This document shows, piece by piece, positions 54,816-61,567 of a stretch of DNA of 64,000 nucleotides (positions within the stretch are counted from its first letter, which is position 1; each line of letters opens with the position of its first letter). The stretch lies in NCBI GenBank assembly GCA_964474045.1, contig CAYYRC010000001.1, positions 186,001-250,000 on the forward strand. The letters are read 5' to 3'. The position numbers were made by a program, and so were the translations under genes. The stretch is from JACJWR01 sp964474045 (lineage in GTDB: Bacteria > Actinomycetota > Actinomycetes > S36-B12 > UBA10799). Below the pieces are notes generated by a model, which saw nothing but the letters and a program-made list of their open reading frames with translations, did no database searches and was not told where the DNA came from.

Positions 54816-55136
54816 TCAGGCGGTGTCGCGCAGCCCGGCTGACTCCGGGGTGATGTCGATGTGGAACTCGACGCCGAGTCCGCGTGCGAGTCGCTGCAGG
54901 GTCGCGAACGTCGGGGTGTGTTCGCCGGCCTCGATGCGGGCCACCGCGGGCTGTGCCAGACCGAGGCGCCGTGCGAGTTCGGCTTGTGTCAGGTCGTGCG
55001 CGGCGCGGTAGGAGACCACGCGCAGGGCGACAGCTGAGGCCAGCGCGGTCCGCTCGTACTCGGCCCGGACATCGGGGTCAGCGAGGTCCTCGGCCCTCAC
55101 GTCCGCCGCAGCAAGCAGATCAGCCAACTTGCTCAT
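54816..55136 (-). CDS. higA: XRE-family antitoxin (HigA-like)
   Basis: A 106-residue Cro/C1-type helix-turn-helix protein: LTQAELARRLGLAQPAVARI, then EAGEHTPTFATLQRLARGLG. An N-terminal helical segment (residues 1-40) and a C-terminal SCAN-like tail are present. It starts 1 nt after the HigB-like ORF, the toxin-first order typical of higBA. A palindrome upstream of higB is a likely operator. Confidence 0.9.
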   Translation of the reverse strand: MSKLADLLAAADVRAEDLADPDVRAEYERTALASAVALRVVSYRAAHDLTQAELARRLGLAQPAVARIEAGEHTPTFATLQRLARGLGVEFHIDITPESAGLRDTA

Positions 55137-55137
55137 T

Positions 55138-55392
55138 TCAATCCTCCGCTATCTCATCAAGTCTCGTGCGCGCACGACGGGCGGCCCGATCGAAGCCTCG
55201 CTTGTCGTGTTCCGCCGCCGGTCCGACCGCAGCAACGACGAATGCATCACCGATTCGTCGATAGAACGCCCGCCACAGACTCCGACCCCCGCGGGGCCTG
55301 AGTTCGCGAAGGTCGCCGTGCTCTTTCAGTGAACTCGAATGCGGGTAGCCCAAGTTTGGCCCGAGGGCCTCCAACTTCTGAACGGCCCGCAT
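55138..55392 (-). CDS. higB: HigB/RelE-type toxin, N-terminally interrupted
   Basis: An 84-residue remnant of a RelE/HigB-like mRNA interferase: KLEALGPNLGYPHSSSLKEH, then DLRELRPRGGRSLWRAFYRR and AAVGPAAEHDKRGFDRAARR. The family usually has about 25 more N-terminal residues. Six codons upstream in the same frame there is a TGA. Beyond that the frame continues through plausible N-terminal sequence (VTEEAARERLVLPP). The toxin is either translated from this internal ATG as a shortened form or is inactive. Position and order support identity as the partner of the XRE gene. Confidence 0.7.
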   Translation of the reverse strand: MRAVQKLEALGPNLGYPHSSSLKEHGDLRELRPRGGRSLWRAFYRRIGDAFVVAAVGPAAEHDKRGFDRAARRARTRLDEIAED

Positions 55393-55475
55393 CAGCGCGT
55401 TCCGCTCTCATGGCGGCAGGACGAGTCGCTCGCGCGCTGCCTCTTCCGTGACAGGACCGCCCACACAAGCCAAAT

Positions 55476-55491
55476 ATAACATTGATGTTAT
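55476..55491 (-). promoter_or_regulatory. AT-rich palindromic operator upstream of higBA
   Basis: Inverted repeat ATAACAT-TG-ATGTTAT lies in an AT-rich patch of a GC-rich region, about 85 nt upstream of the higB-like start. On the minus strand a TATATT element, a plausible -10, borders it. This is the form expected of a HigA autoregulation site. Confidence 0.6.
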
Positions 55492-55647
55492 TGAGATTGG
55501 GGCAACGCCTGAAGGCGTTGGAGCATTCGCAGCCCCCTCGCGAATGGCGTCGGAGGTGCCCTCCAGGCCCAGGTCAGCGATGTCGCCGACCAAGGTCTCG
55601 GCGACGTCCTCGGGGACGCGAGCTTTCAGTATCACGGAGCGGGCCAT
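55488..55647 (-). pseudogene. frameshifted, truncated copy of the MazE-like antitoxin
   Basis: The first 38 residues (SVILKARVPEDVAETLVGD ... REG) match 31 of 38 residues of the antitoxin at 59500-59739. Within the G-run after GAG, this copy has one additional G. With it corrected, the frame reads EGLRMLQRLQALPQSQ and stops at the operator palindrome. It is thus frameshifted and lacks its C-terminal half, and no MazF partner remains here. It sits directly downstream of precursor-like peptide 1, as in the intact copy. Confidence 0.8.
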
Positions 55648-55719
55648 GGGTCCGGCGGCGCGTCATAGACGCGTCGATCCGGTCGTCCACCGTGCGCTCG
55701 GTCGGGCACTGCATCGTTC

Positions 55720-55905
55720 TTAGCTCGGGGCGGCCGTTCCGGAAATGAAGGGATTGCACATGCTGTGGTTGAAGAGGGGATAGGGGATGTGTCCCTGCTC
55801 GGTGTAGCCGTTGCCGGCGTTCTTGTCAGCGGCAGACGTGGCCACTATGCGAATGAGGATCGGGGAAACCCACCGTCCCGTCGGCCCAGCGTCGATGTCG
55901 CGCAT
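55720..55905 (-). CDS. candidate RiPP precursor peptide 1 (61 aa)
   Basis: A 61-residue ORF with GGAGG five bases before ATG. The leader-like part has GPTGRWVSPILIRI and the core-like part ADKNAGNGYTE, PLFNHS, CNPF and SGTAAPS. From residue 25 to 61 it equals the peptide at 59989-60174 in 33 of 37 positions, all exact in ADKNAGNGYTE. The codons there differ synonymously at about 11 positions and non-synonymously at 4, so selection acts on the protein. No signal peptide or transmembrane helix. The W-x-x-P-x-L motif recalls lasso leaders, and Glu36 is a possible macrolactam acceptor (inference). Confidence 0.75.
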   Translation of the reverse strand: MRDIDAGPTGRWVSPILIRIVATSAADKNAGNGYTEQGHIPYPLFNHSMCNPFISGTAAPS

Positions 55906-55994
55906 AGCTGCCTCCAGTCGGATTCCACCGGTCCCAGCAGCAGCTTAGCTACCCGCCAAGGGCTCACATCAGGCCTGGTCGCCCGGACGCGTGC

Positions 55995-56561
55995 TCACCC
56001 GTTGCCGGGACTCCCTTTCGGCGCGCACGCCGACGTGATCGACACCGCGGTATTTCCGGGCGTGATCCGCACTGAGAGGGTGGCCCCGCCAGGCCCGGCG
56101 GTATCCAGGTAGTGCGTGCCGTCGCGGTCGATCAGTGAGGCGACGTCGGTCAGCCCGGCCGCCGCGGACAGGTCGATGAGCTCCTGCTTTGCTGCCGGCC
56201 ACTCGGCGTCCGCCAGGGCGTCGGCCTGGATGGAGCGGTAGACGTTGGTGTCGGTCAGGTCGGTCTGGCCCGGCAGGTCGCAGCGCCCGGAGTCGGGTCC
56301 TTGCAGGTCAGACCAGCCCTCGACGCCGTGCGCGCTGAGCACGCCCTTGGCCTTGCGCAGCAGTTCCTCGCTAGCAGCGGGCGAGAAGATCGCGGATGGC
56401 TGCTGACCGCCGGCAGCGGTTGGCGTCGACATGGTGGTCGCTCCCTCCTGGGTGGTGGTGCCGATCGAGCACGAGGTGGCGAACGCGGATGCAAGCGCCG
56501 CGCCCAGGCATGCCGCCCGGATCCCGCGCATCGCTGCCCGACGACCCGGAGCGCGACTCAA
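55995..56561 (-). CDS. putative secreted lipoprotein
   Basis: A 188-residue exported protein. A signal region (GIRAACLGAALASAFATSC) ends in a lipobox-like ATSC. A Thr/Ala/Gly-rich linker precedes a small alpha/beta domain containing cysteines in GRCDLPGQT and TSACAPKG, which can form a disulfide. The ATG overlaps the stop of the upstream DUF1023 gene by 4 nt, so they are co-translated. I do not recognise the family. Confidence 0.65.
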   Translation of the reverse strand: MSRAPGRRAAMRGIRAACLGAALASAFATSCSIGTTTQEGATTMSTPTAAGGQQPSAIFSPAASEELLRKAKGVLSAHGVEGWSDLQGPDSGRCDLPGQTDLTDTNVYRSIQADALADAEWPAAKQELIDLSAAAGLTDVASLIDRDGTHYLDTAGPGGATLSVRITPGNTAVSITSACAPKGSPGNG

Positions 56562-58096
56562 TGCCGGCCTCGGATGAAGTCGTTCAAGCCCACGGCTGCG
56601 CCAGTGACAGCCCCGGCCGGCCCGGCCAGGCCCAGCAGCCCGGGTGCGGCCTTGCGTGCCGCGTCGCCCGAGCCGTGGTTGCCGCCCGGCTGCTCGATGG
56701 CGTTCTCCGGATGGCCGGTGGCGACCGCAGCGATGTTGCCGCGAGACATCAGGTCCCCGTACTTGTTCTGGCCGTTCGCGCTGAGGTATTGGCTGTGACC
56801 TCTGGAGTCCCAGGCCGCCAGGTTGGTGACGCCGTCCGCGTCCTGCGGGTCGCCGCCGAACGCGTTTGCGTCGGCAACCGGGTCCCGGTCAGCCTCCATC
56901 ACGTACGTCCCCCCGCCGTCCAGGCCGAAGTCGGCGGCGTCGTTGGTCAGGATGCCCGGCGACCCGAACAGGACGAGGTCGTCGATGGGGGTGGACCCGT
57001 CGCGGGCCAGCTCGAGCGCGGCGGCGGCCGTCGTGGTTGACCCGTAGGAGTGCCCCAGGGCGGTGATGTGGGCGTCCGTCTCCCGGGCGGCGTCGAGGCC
57101 GCTCACGAACTGCGCCAGTTGGTGGCCGCCGGTGTGCGCGGCCGCGTCGGTGACGACCGATTTGTGCGGGTCCGTCAGGGAGTCCGCGGTTGACTGGGGC
57201 GCCTGGTAGCCGATCCAGGTCACGGTCGCCGTGGTCGAACGCGGCGCCGACATGAGGCATTCCTGCCGCACCAGGCGCATGTCGTTGTCGTGGCGGGCAA
57301 GGGCGCCATCGACTGTCGAGTTCAGGCCAGGCGTGAACACGACGACGTTCTGGGCGGTGTCCACGTCGCCGATCGCGACCGCGGCCATCGCCCGTTCCTG
57401 GGTGAGGTCGAGCGTCAGCAGGTGCCGGTCGGAGAGCTCTAGGGTCTCCTTGATCGCATCGATGCTGCGGATCTTGGCCTCCACTGCGGCCAGCTCGGCT
57501 TTGCCAGCCTTGGCAGCGACCAGCTCCTTGCGCTGCTCTTCCAGTGCCGCCCGCTCGGGATCGAGCCGGGCGCGGTTGGCCGCGTCGCGTGCCGATGCGG
57601 GCACGCCGTCGAGGTTGCCCACCAGTCCCGCATCGTCGCGGATCAGCGACTCCCGCTCAGAGGCGCTCAGCTTGCGCCAAGCAGCGGCGACGGTGGCGGG
57701 CGATCCGCTGTCGGCGGCGGCGCGCAGGTCGGCGACCGCGCCGGACTCGGCCGTGCCGGCGTGGCCGACTGCCCCGGCGGCGCCGAGGGCCCCCATCGCC
57801 CCGGCCGCAAGCGCGGAGGCCGTTGCAGCCGCCGAGGCCGCGCCCTGCTCCTCGGCCTGCCACCGCAGATCGGCGGCGGCCTGCCGGAGCCGGTCGGCCG
57901 CTGCGCGAATCCTGGGCTGTCCCTCGGTGCGCCACGCCTCCCGCGCCCTCGCCGCGTCTGCGCCCGCCCAGTGCACCGACTGCAGACTGGCACCCAGCCC
58001 GTCGGCGAGGACGGACAGTCGGTCGGCGTCGCGCTCGAACTCCGCGGCCAAGGTGCGCAGTGCATCGACGTCGGCGCCGATCATCGAGCCCGTCAT
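56558..58096 (-). CDS. DUF1023 alpha/beta hydrolase with WXG100-like N-terminus
   Basis: A 512-residue protein. The N-terminal 100 residues are helical with VHWAGADAARAREAW, which resembles WXG/ESX-type substrates. An Ala-rich spacer and a coiled segment follow. The C-terminal DUF1023 alpha/beta-hydrolase domain has LGHSYGSTTTAAA (Ser near residue 349) and DLVLFGSPG. Such proteins are often exported by ESX-like systems in actinobacteria, but no ESX genes are in the window. It forms an operon with the lipoprotein gene. Confidence 0.8.
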   Translation of the reverse strand: MTGSMIGADVDALRTLAAEFERDADRLSVLADGLGASLQSVHWAGADAARAREAWRTEGQPRIRAAADRLRQAAADLRWQAEEQGAASAAATASALAAGAMGALGAAGAVGHAGTAESGAVADLRAAADSGSPATVAAAWRKLSASERESLIRDDAGLVGNLDGVPASARDAANRARLDPERAALEEQRKELVAAKAGKAELAAVEAKIRSIDAIKETLELSDRHLLTLDLTQERAMAAVAIGDVDTAQNVVVFTPGLNSTVDGALARHDNDMRLVRQECLMSAPRSTTATVTWIGYQAPQSTADSLTDPHKSVVTDAAAHTGGHQLAQFVSGLDAARETDAHITALGHSYGSTTTAAAALELARDGSTPIDDLVLFGSPGILTNDAADFGLDGGGTYVMEADRDPVADANAFGGDPQDADGVTNLAAWDSRGHSQYLSANGQNKYGDLMSRGNIAAVATGHPENAIEQPGGNHGSGDAARKAAPGLLGLAGPAGAVTGAAVGLNDFIRGRH

Positions 58097-58197
58097 GTGC
58101 GCCCCCCTGCCGCCGCTCGACGCCAGCCGCTCGCCGCCAGCCTACGCGCCGCTCGTGGGCGTGGCGTCCGCAAGCCCGGAAGCTGCCGGCCGCCGCG

Positions 58198-58979
58198 TCA
58201 CTGGTCGTCGGGGTTCATCGCCGTGACCTCGCCGGTGATGGTGTCGACCGCGATGACCGTCCGGGCGTCGCCCTGCACCATGAAGAACATCTGCGGGTTG
58301 ACGAACCCCGAGTAGGGGTCCAGCACGTGACGCAGCACCACTGAGTCCAACGGCACGTCGGTGTCCCAGCCCTGCGCCTGGCGCCACTGGTCGAGCAATG
58401 TCGTGGCCTGCGTGAAGCTCATCGGCTGGCTCTGCGCGAGCACCTTGTTGCCCATGACGCCGTCGAGGCCCACGAAGGCGGTCCGGGCGCCGTCGGGGGC
58501 GTAGGTGACGGACAACTTGCGGCCGGTGTCGCGGACCTCGCCGTCGGTGCCCACTGCGGCGAAGTTGAACAGCAGCTTCCACTGCCAGCCGCCCGGGCAC
58601 CGCTGGCCGAACATCTCAACGAAGCTGAAGCCCTGGACTTCCTTGTCGGCCAGGCCGGTGAGGCCCAGCTCGTCGACCATCCACGCCTTGGCGGACGCGT
58701 CATCGGTGAAGTCCACCGTGGTGCTCAGGTCCGCGAGGATGCGGTTGGGGTCGATGGCGCCGGGCAGCTGGGCGGCGGGCGCGGTGGGTGCCGTCGTGGC
58801 GGTTGCGGCCGCGGCAGTTGCGGGCGCCGGCGCCGGGCAGCTGGGCGGCGGCCGCGGCAGTTGCGGGCGCTGGCGCCGGGGCGGCGAGCGCCGAGCTGAC
58901 TCCCACACCGGTGATGGCGCACGCGGCCAGCGCGGCGGCGGCAAGGGACCTGGTGAACGGGAAGGCGTTGGTGCGCATG
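58198..58979 (-). pseudogene. secreted protein with frameshift in its low-complexity linker
   Basis: The start at 58979 encodes a clear signal peptide (NAFPFTRSLAAAALAACAIT ... ALAAP). The remaining domain (residues from QLPGAIDPNRIL to the end ITGEVTAMNPDDQ) lies in a different frame. Between them, in Ala/Pro/Thr linker coding, a 23-nt sequence occurs twice 43 nt apart (58805-58827 and 58848-58870). A 43-nt offset breaks the frame; without it the signal peptide and domain would join. The gene is either inactivated, a phase-variable form, or affected by an assembly error. The domain contains one Cys and is unknown. Confidence 0.7.
58805..58870. repeat. 23-nt direct repeat at 43-nt spacing
   Basis: Identical 23-nt copies begin at 58805 and 58848 inside the secreted-protein gene. 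A related element (CGCCGGGCAGCTGGGCGGCG) also recurs at about 58759 and 58831. The spacing is not a multiple of three and causes the frameshift. Confidence 0.9.
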
Positions 58980-59153
58980 GGGGAGAACTCCTTGGATATG
59001 TCGTGTGGTTGCGGGGTGTGAGTGAAGGTTCTCCCGCCCGGCCGCACGCCGGAACCCCCTTCCCAACCGAAACCGATTCCGGGGACGTCGAAACCGGTTT
59101 CGCATCGCGACGAGAGCGTCGGCGGCACGTGGCCTTCCGTCGGACGTGCTGCG

Positions 59154-59498
59154 TCACAACTCCAGCACGAGCCGAACGGCTGCCTCAAGGGCGCGCAGCT
59201 CTCCCTCGGAGAGCCGTCCGCGCTTGCGGTGCAGTCGCGCGGTCGGAATCGTGTGGATGTCGGTGGCGTTGGCGTAGGACACCGCGTGCCCGGACAAGCC
59301 GCTGTCCGCATCCAAGGTCACGTGGGTCGATGTGGGCCCGGCGCTGCCGGTGATCACCACGACGGTCACCGAACTCAACCTGGGTCGCAGCACATTCGCG
59401 GACATGGCGACCGCCGGGTGCAGGTTGACCGGCGCAGGAAAGCGAACGTCCCACACCTCCCCGCGCATCGGCCAAGGACCAGAATCCCCCGGCGTCAC
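59154..59498 (-). CDS. MazF/PemK-like toxin
   Basis: A protein of up to 114 residues with the CcdB/PemK fold: MRGEVWDVRFPAPVNLHPAV, VVVITGS and a C-terminal RLHRKRGRLSEGELRALEAA. Expected to be an RNase toxin. The GTG at 59498 lies 1 nt after the antitoxin stop; the ATG at 59468 fits the fold start. It is the partner of the gene at 59500. Confidence 0.85.
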   Translation of the reverse strand: MTPGDSGPWPMRGEVWDVRFPAPVNLHPAVAMSANVLRPRLSSVTVVVITGSAGPTSTHVTLDADSGLSGHAVSYANATDIHTIPTARLHRKRGRLSEGELRALEAAVRLVLEL

Positions 59499-59499
59499 G

Positions 59500-59739
59500 T
59501 CAGTCCGCGTCGGCTGGGTATAGCGCCTGCGTCACGGGGGAGGCTGGCGCAGGCTCGCCGTCGTAGAAGTCGTCGTAGGACTGACCCAAGGCGACCAGAC
59601 TGGCGCGACGGTGAAGCATGCGAAGCCCCTCGCGAATGGCCTCAGAGGTGCCCTCCAGCCCCAGGACGGCGATGTCGCCTACCAAGGTGTCGGCGACCTC
59701 CGCGGGGACGCGAGCTTGCAGAATCACAGAGCCAGCCAT
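59500..59739 (-). CDS. antitoxin (MazE/RHH-like) partner of the MazF-like toxin
   Basis: A 79-residue protein: SVILQARVPAEVADTLVGD, then GLEGTSEAIREGLRMLHRRA, a ribbon-helix-helix-like arrangement, and an acidic tail (QSYDDFYDGEP) to bind the toxin. It is the intact version of the damaged copy at 55488-55647. It lies 249 nt downstream of precursor-like peptide 2. Confidence 0.82.
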   Translation of the reverse strand: MAGSVILQARVPAEVADTLVGDIAVLGLEGTSEAIREGLRMLHRRASLVALGQSYDDFYDGEPAPASPVTQALYPADAD

Positions 59740-59988
59740 GTGTCCTACGTTACGTCATACAGATCGTCGTGCGCGATCGGCAGCTGGCGCGGGTGCCTGG
59801 CGGGTGTGGTCGCGCGAAGGTCCTGAGCTGTCAGAGCGACCTGTCGGTAGTGGCCCTCCGAGGTCTCGCCGAAGTTGATCTGAGCCCAGGCCTCCTGCTT
59901 CGCGGTACCCGCAACGACCGTCGTGTGCGACTCCCGCAGCTCGTGACGGCTGGGCTGAGGGTGGGCGGCAAGGAACGGGATGGCGTCG

Positions 59989-60174
59989 CTAGCTCGGCGC
60001 CGCTGTGCCGCTGACGAAGGGGTTGCAGCAGCTGTGGTTGAAGAGGGGCTGGGGGATATGCCCGTGCTCGGTGTAGCCGTTCCCCGCGTTCTTGTCGGCG
60101 GCGATGGTGCTGATCAGGTGGGTAAGGGTGGGGGTGGTCCAGCCCCCCGTGGGTCGAGCATTGACTTCGCTCAT
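59989..60174 (-). CDS. candidate RiPP precursor peptide 2 (61 aa)
   Basis: A 61-residue ORF. The ATG at 60174 is chosen because GGGAGG lies six bases upstream and the length then equals that of peptide 1; longer in-frame starts are not conserved. It carries PTGGWTTPTLTHL, ADKNAGNGYTE and a C-terminus with NHSCCNPF and SGTAAPS. The identity to peptide 1 is concentrated in residues 25-61 (33 of 37), while leaders are about half identical. It has two adjacent Cys (49, 50) where peptide 1 has Met-Cys. It is followed by the antitoxin/MazF pair on the same strand. Confidence 0.75.
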   Translation of the reverse strand: MSEVNARPTGGWTTPTLTHLISTIAADKNAGNGYTEHGHIPQPLFNHSCCNPFVSGTAAPS

Positions 60175-60519
60175 TGACGCCTCCCGTCGGGCCTCACTCG
60201 CAGAAGCCACACGATACTCCTGCGCCGAGGCTCCTAGTTGTACGCGCTTGTCGGGTCACCGTTGAGGGCGCATCGGAGGCTCGCCCAGGCGAAGTCCTGC
60301 ATTAGGCCGGCGTGATCCCTCTCCCGGTCGCAGCGGGACCATTCGGCGGCACACCCTGGCACGACCTCCGTGGACCGATCTCGTTCTGGTCGGGTCGCCT
60401 TCCTGCCGTCCTTGCCGCTAGGCGAGGCGAGATGCTTCCAGTGGGTAGTGCGTATTGCGGCTGGGGGTGAGCCGGGGTGTAGCGTTTGCCATGCAGATAT
60501 GCGACGAAGGGTTTCACAG
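60175..60519. other. 345-nt spacer without recognised gene
   Basis: Spacer between the divergent peptide genes at 59989-60174 and 60520-60744. I find no convincing gene in either strand. It must contain both promoters, though no clear -35/-10 pair is visible. Codon usage in open frames here does not look selected. Confidence 0.5.
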
Positions 60520-60744
60520 ATGCGTGGTAGCGGATGGCGCCGGCCGACCCTAGTCGTGCTCGCTGCGGGTTCGGCCAGCCGCAACGCGGGCGGGCTGTTC
60601 TTCATCGATGAGTGTGGCCACTTCAATCAACCGCACACCGGTGAGACCGTGGTTGGGGGGAGCTTCTGTGCCGTTGCCTCCGACCATGTGACCGACTTCC
60701 CAATGGCCGTGACCGTGGCCGTCAATGGTGGTCCGGTGTCCTAG
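60520..60744 (+). CDS. candidate RiPP precursor peptide 4 (74 aa)
   Basis: A 74-residue ORF on the plus strand, with AAGGG eight bases before the ATG at 60520 (an upstream in-frame ATG at 60499 would add seven residues). Leader-like: SGWRRPTLVVL, matching W-x-x-P-x-L. Core-like: RNAGGLFFIDECGHFNQP aligns with KNAGNGYTEQGHIPYP of peptide 1 (shared N-A-G, E, G-H and P). The longer C-terminus has one more Cys (50). It faces away from peptide 2. Assignment rests on motif similarity only, and no neighbouring enzyme overlaps it. Confidence 0.6.
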   Translation: MRGSGWRRPTLVVLAAGSASRNAGGLFFIDECGHFNQPHTGETVVGGSFCAVASDHVTDFPMAVTVAVNGGPVS

Positions 60745-61567
60745 AAGGGCCCTAGACGACCTCTCACTTCCAGCATCGTTCCCCTCCCAATCTGGGTTTC
60801 GGCCTTCTCCGGCTCCCCATGATCTGTAGCGATGCTGCCCAAACGCCCGGCTCGCCCGTCGCCATGAATACGGTACCATCGGATGAGCGCTGGGGTGTTT
60901 TCCTCGACCCGCGCGGCGCTTCGCAGCACCGACTCGGTGTCCGCTGCAAGCCAACTGATGCCGACGAGGGCCGCGAGCGCATGATCGACGAGAAGCCTGG
61001 CGTGACCTCGTCTGGGTTAGCCGACCCATCGGGGCTGTCGATCCAGGTGATCGAAGTTGTCGACGGACGCTATGTTGAGTTCGCTCACGATAGAGGCGAC
61101 CAGACCGACAGCAAACCCCATGACCTTCGCTTGACACGTCCCTGTGATCCTCCACCCGGTGGTTCTCGCCCGAGTCGTTCCGGTTCGCGGCGCCAAAATG
61201 ATCGGGCAAGTTGAGCGCTGCGCCCCCGAGAACTGGACCGACCTGCGCCGATGCACTCCAGGACGGACACCGGCGTAGAGCTACTGCGATCGGCCGCTAG
61301 CCTGAGGGACTGTAGCTGGCTACACCCAGTCGGGCCCAGTTCTGTCAGGGAAGGCCGACTGTCGTTCCGATAGCGGCGAGTCGCGGCACGCGAGGGGAAA
61401 CCAAATCCAAGTCCACGAGGCGGGGCACATCACGAGTGCCTATTCCAACGGCGGGAACAGTAGTTGCTCCTGCAACGCCCTCCAGAGAGGCCCAAGCTGA
61501 GCGAACTCGGCCGGCGGTCAACCTTCTGCTGCCGTTTCTATGGGGCAAGCCCTCAGGCCGTTGCACT
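60745..61567. other. 823-nt region mostly without genes
   Basis: Apart from a Uma2 remnant at 61032-61142, I see no convincing gene. Open frames here lack GC-skewed third positions, ribosome sites or recognisable motifs. Base composition is lower in GC than the backbone, which fits decayed, horizontally acquired DNA. Confidence 0.5.
61032..61142 (+). pseudogene. C-terminal remnant of a Uma2-family gene
   Basis: An in-frame stretch reading LSIQVIEVVDGRYVEFAHD followed by RGDQTDSKPHDLRLTRP. It aligns with the C-terminal end of the Uma2 protein at 51529 (AITILTLVDGHYVETGHTSG, then DEAITAEQPASLTF). The nuclease core upstream is absent, so this is a relic. Confidence 0.6.

Noticed and set aside
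47755..60744. Calling the short peptides canonical lasso-peptide precursors
   Set aside because: The leader motif and cyclases are suggestive, but no B1/B2 genes are visible, there is no conserved Thr at -2 before an agreed core start, and the ring-acceptor position differs between members. I keep 'RiPP precursor candidates' only.
60819..61214. A complete gene on the plus strand at 60819-61214
   Set aside because: Only the segment near 61032-61142 has similarity (to the Uma2 C-terminus). The rest has no motif, ribosome site or codon bias.
61345..61566. Short ORFs downstream of the glycosyltransferase
   Set aside because: No ribosome site, no W-x-x-P-x-L motif and no codon bias, so there is no support as another precursor.
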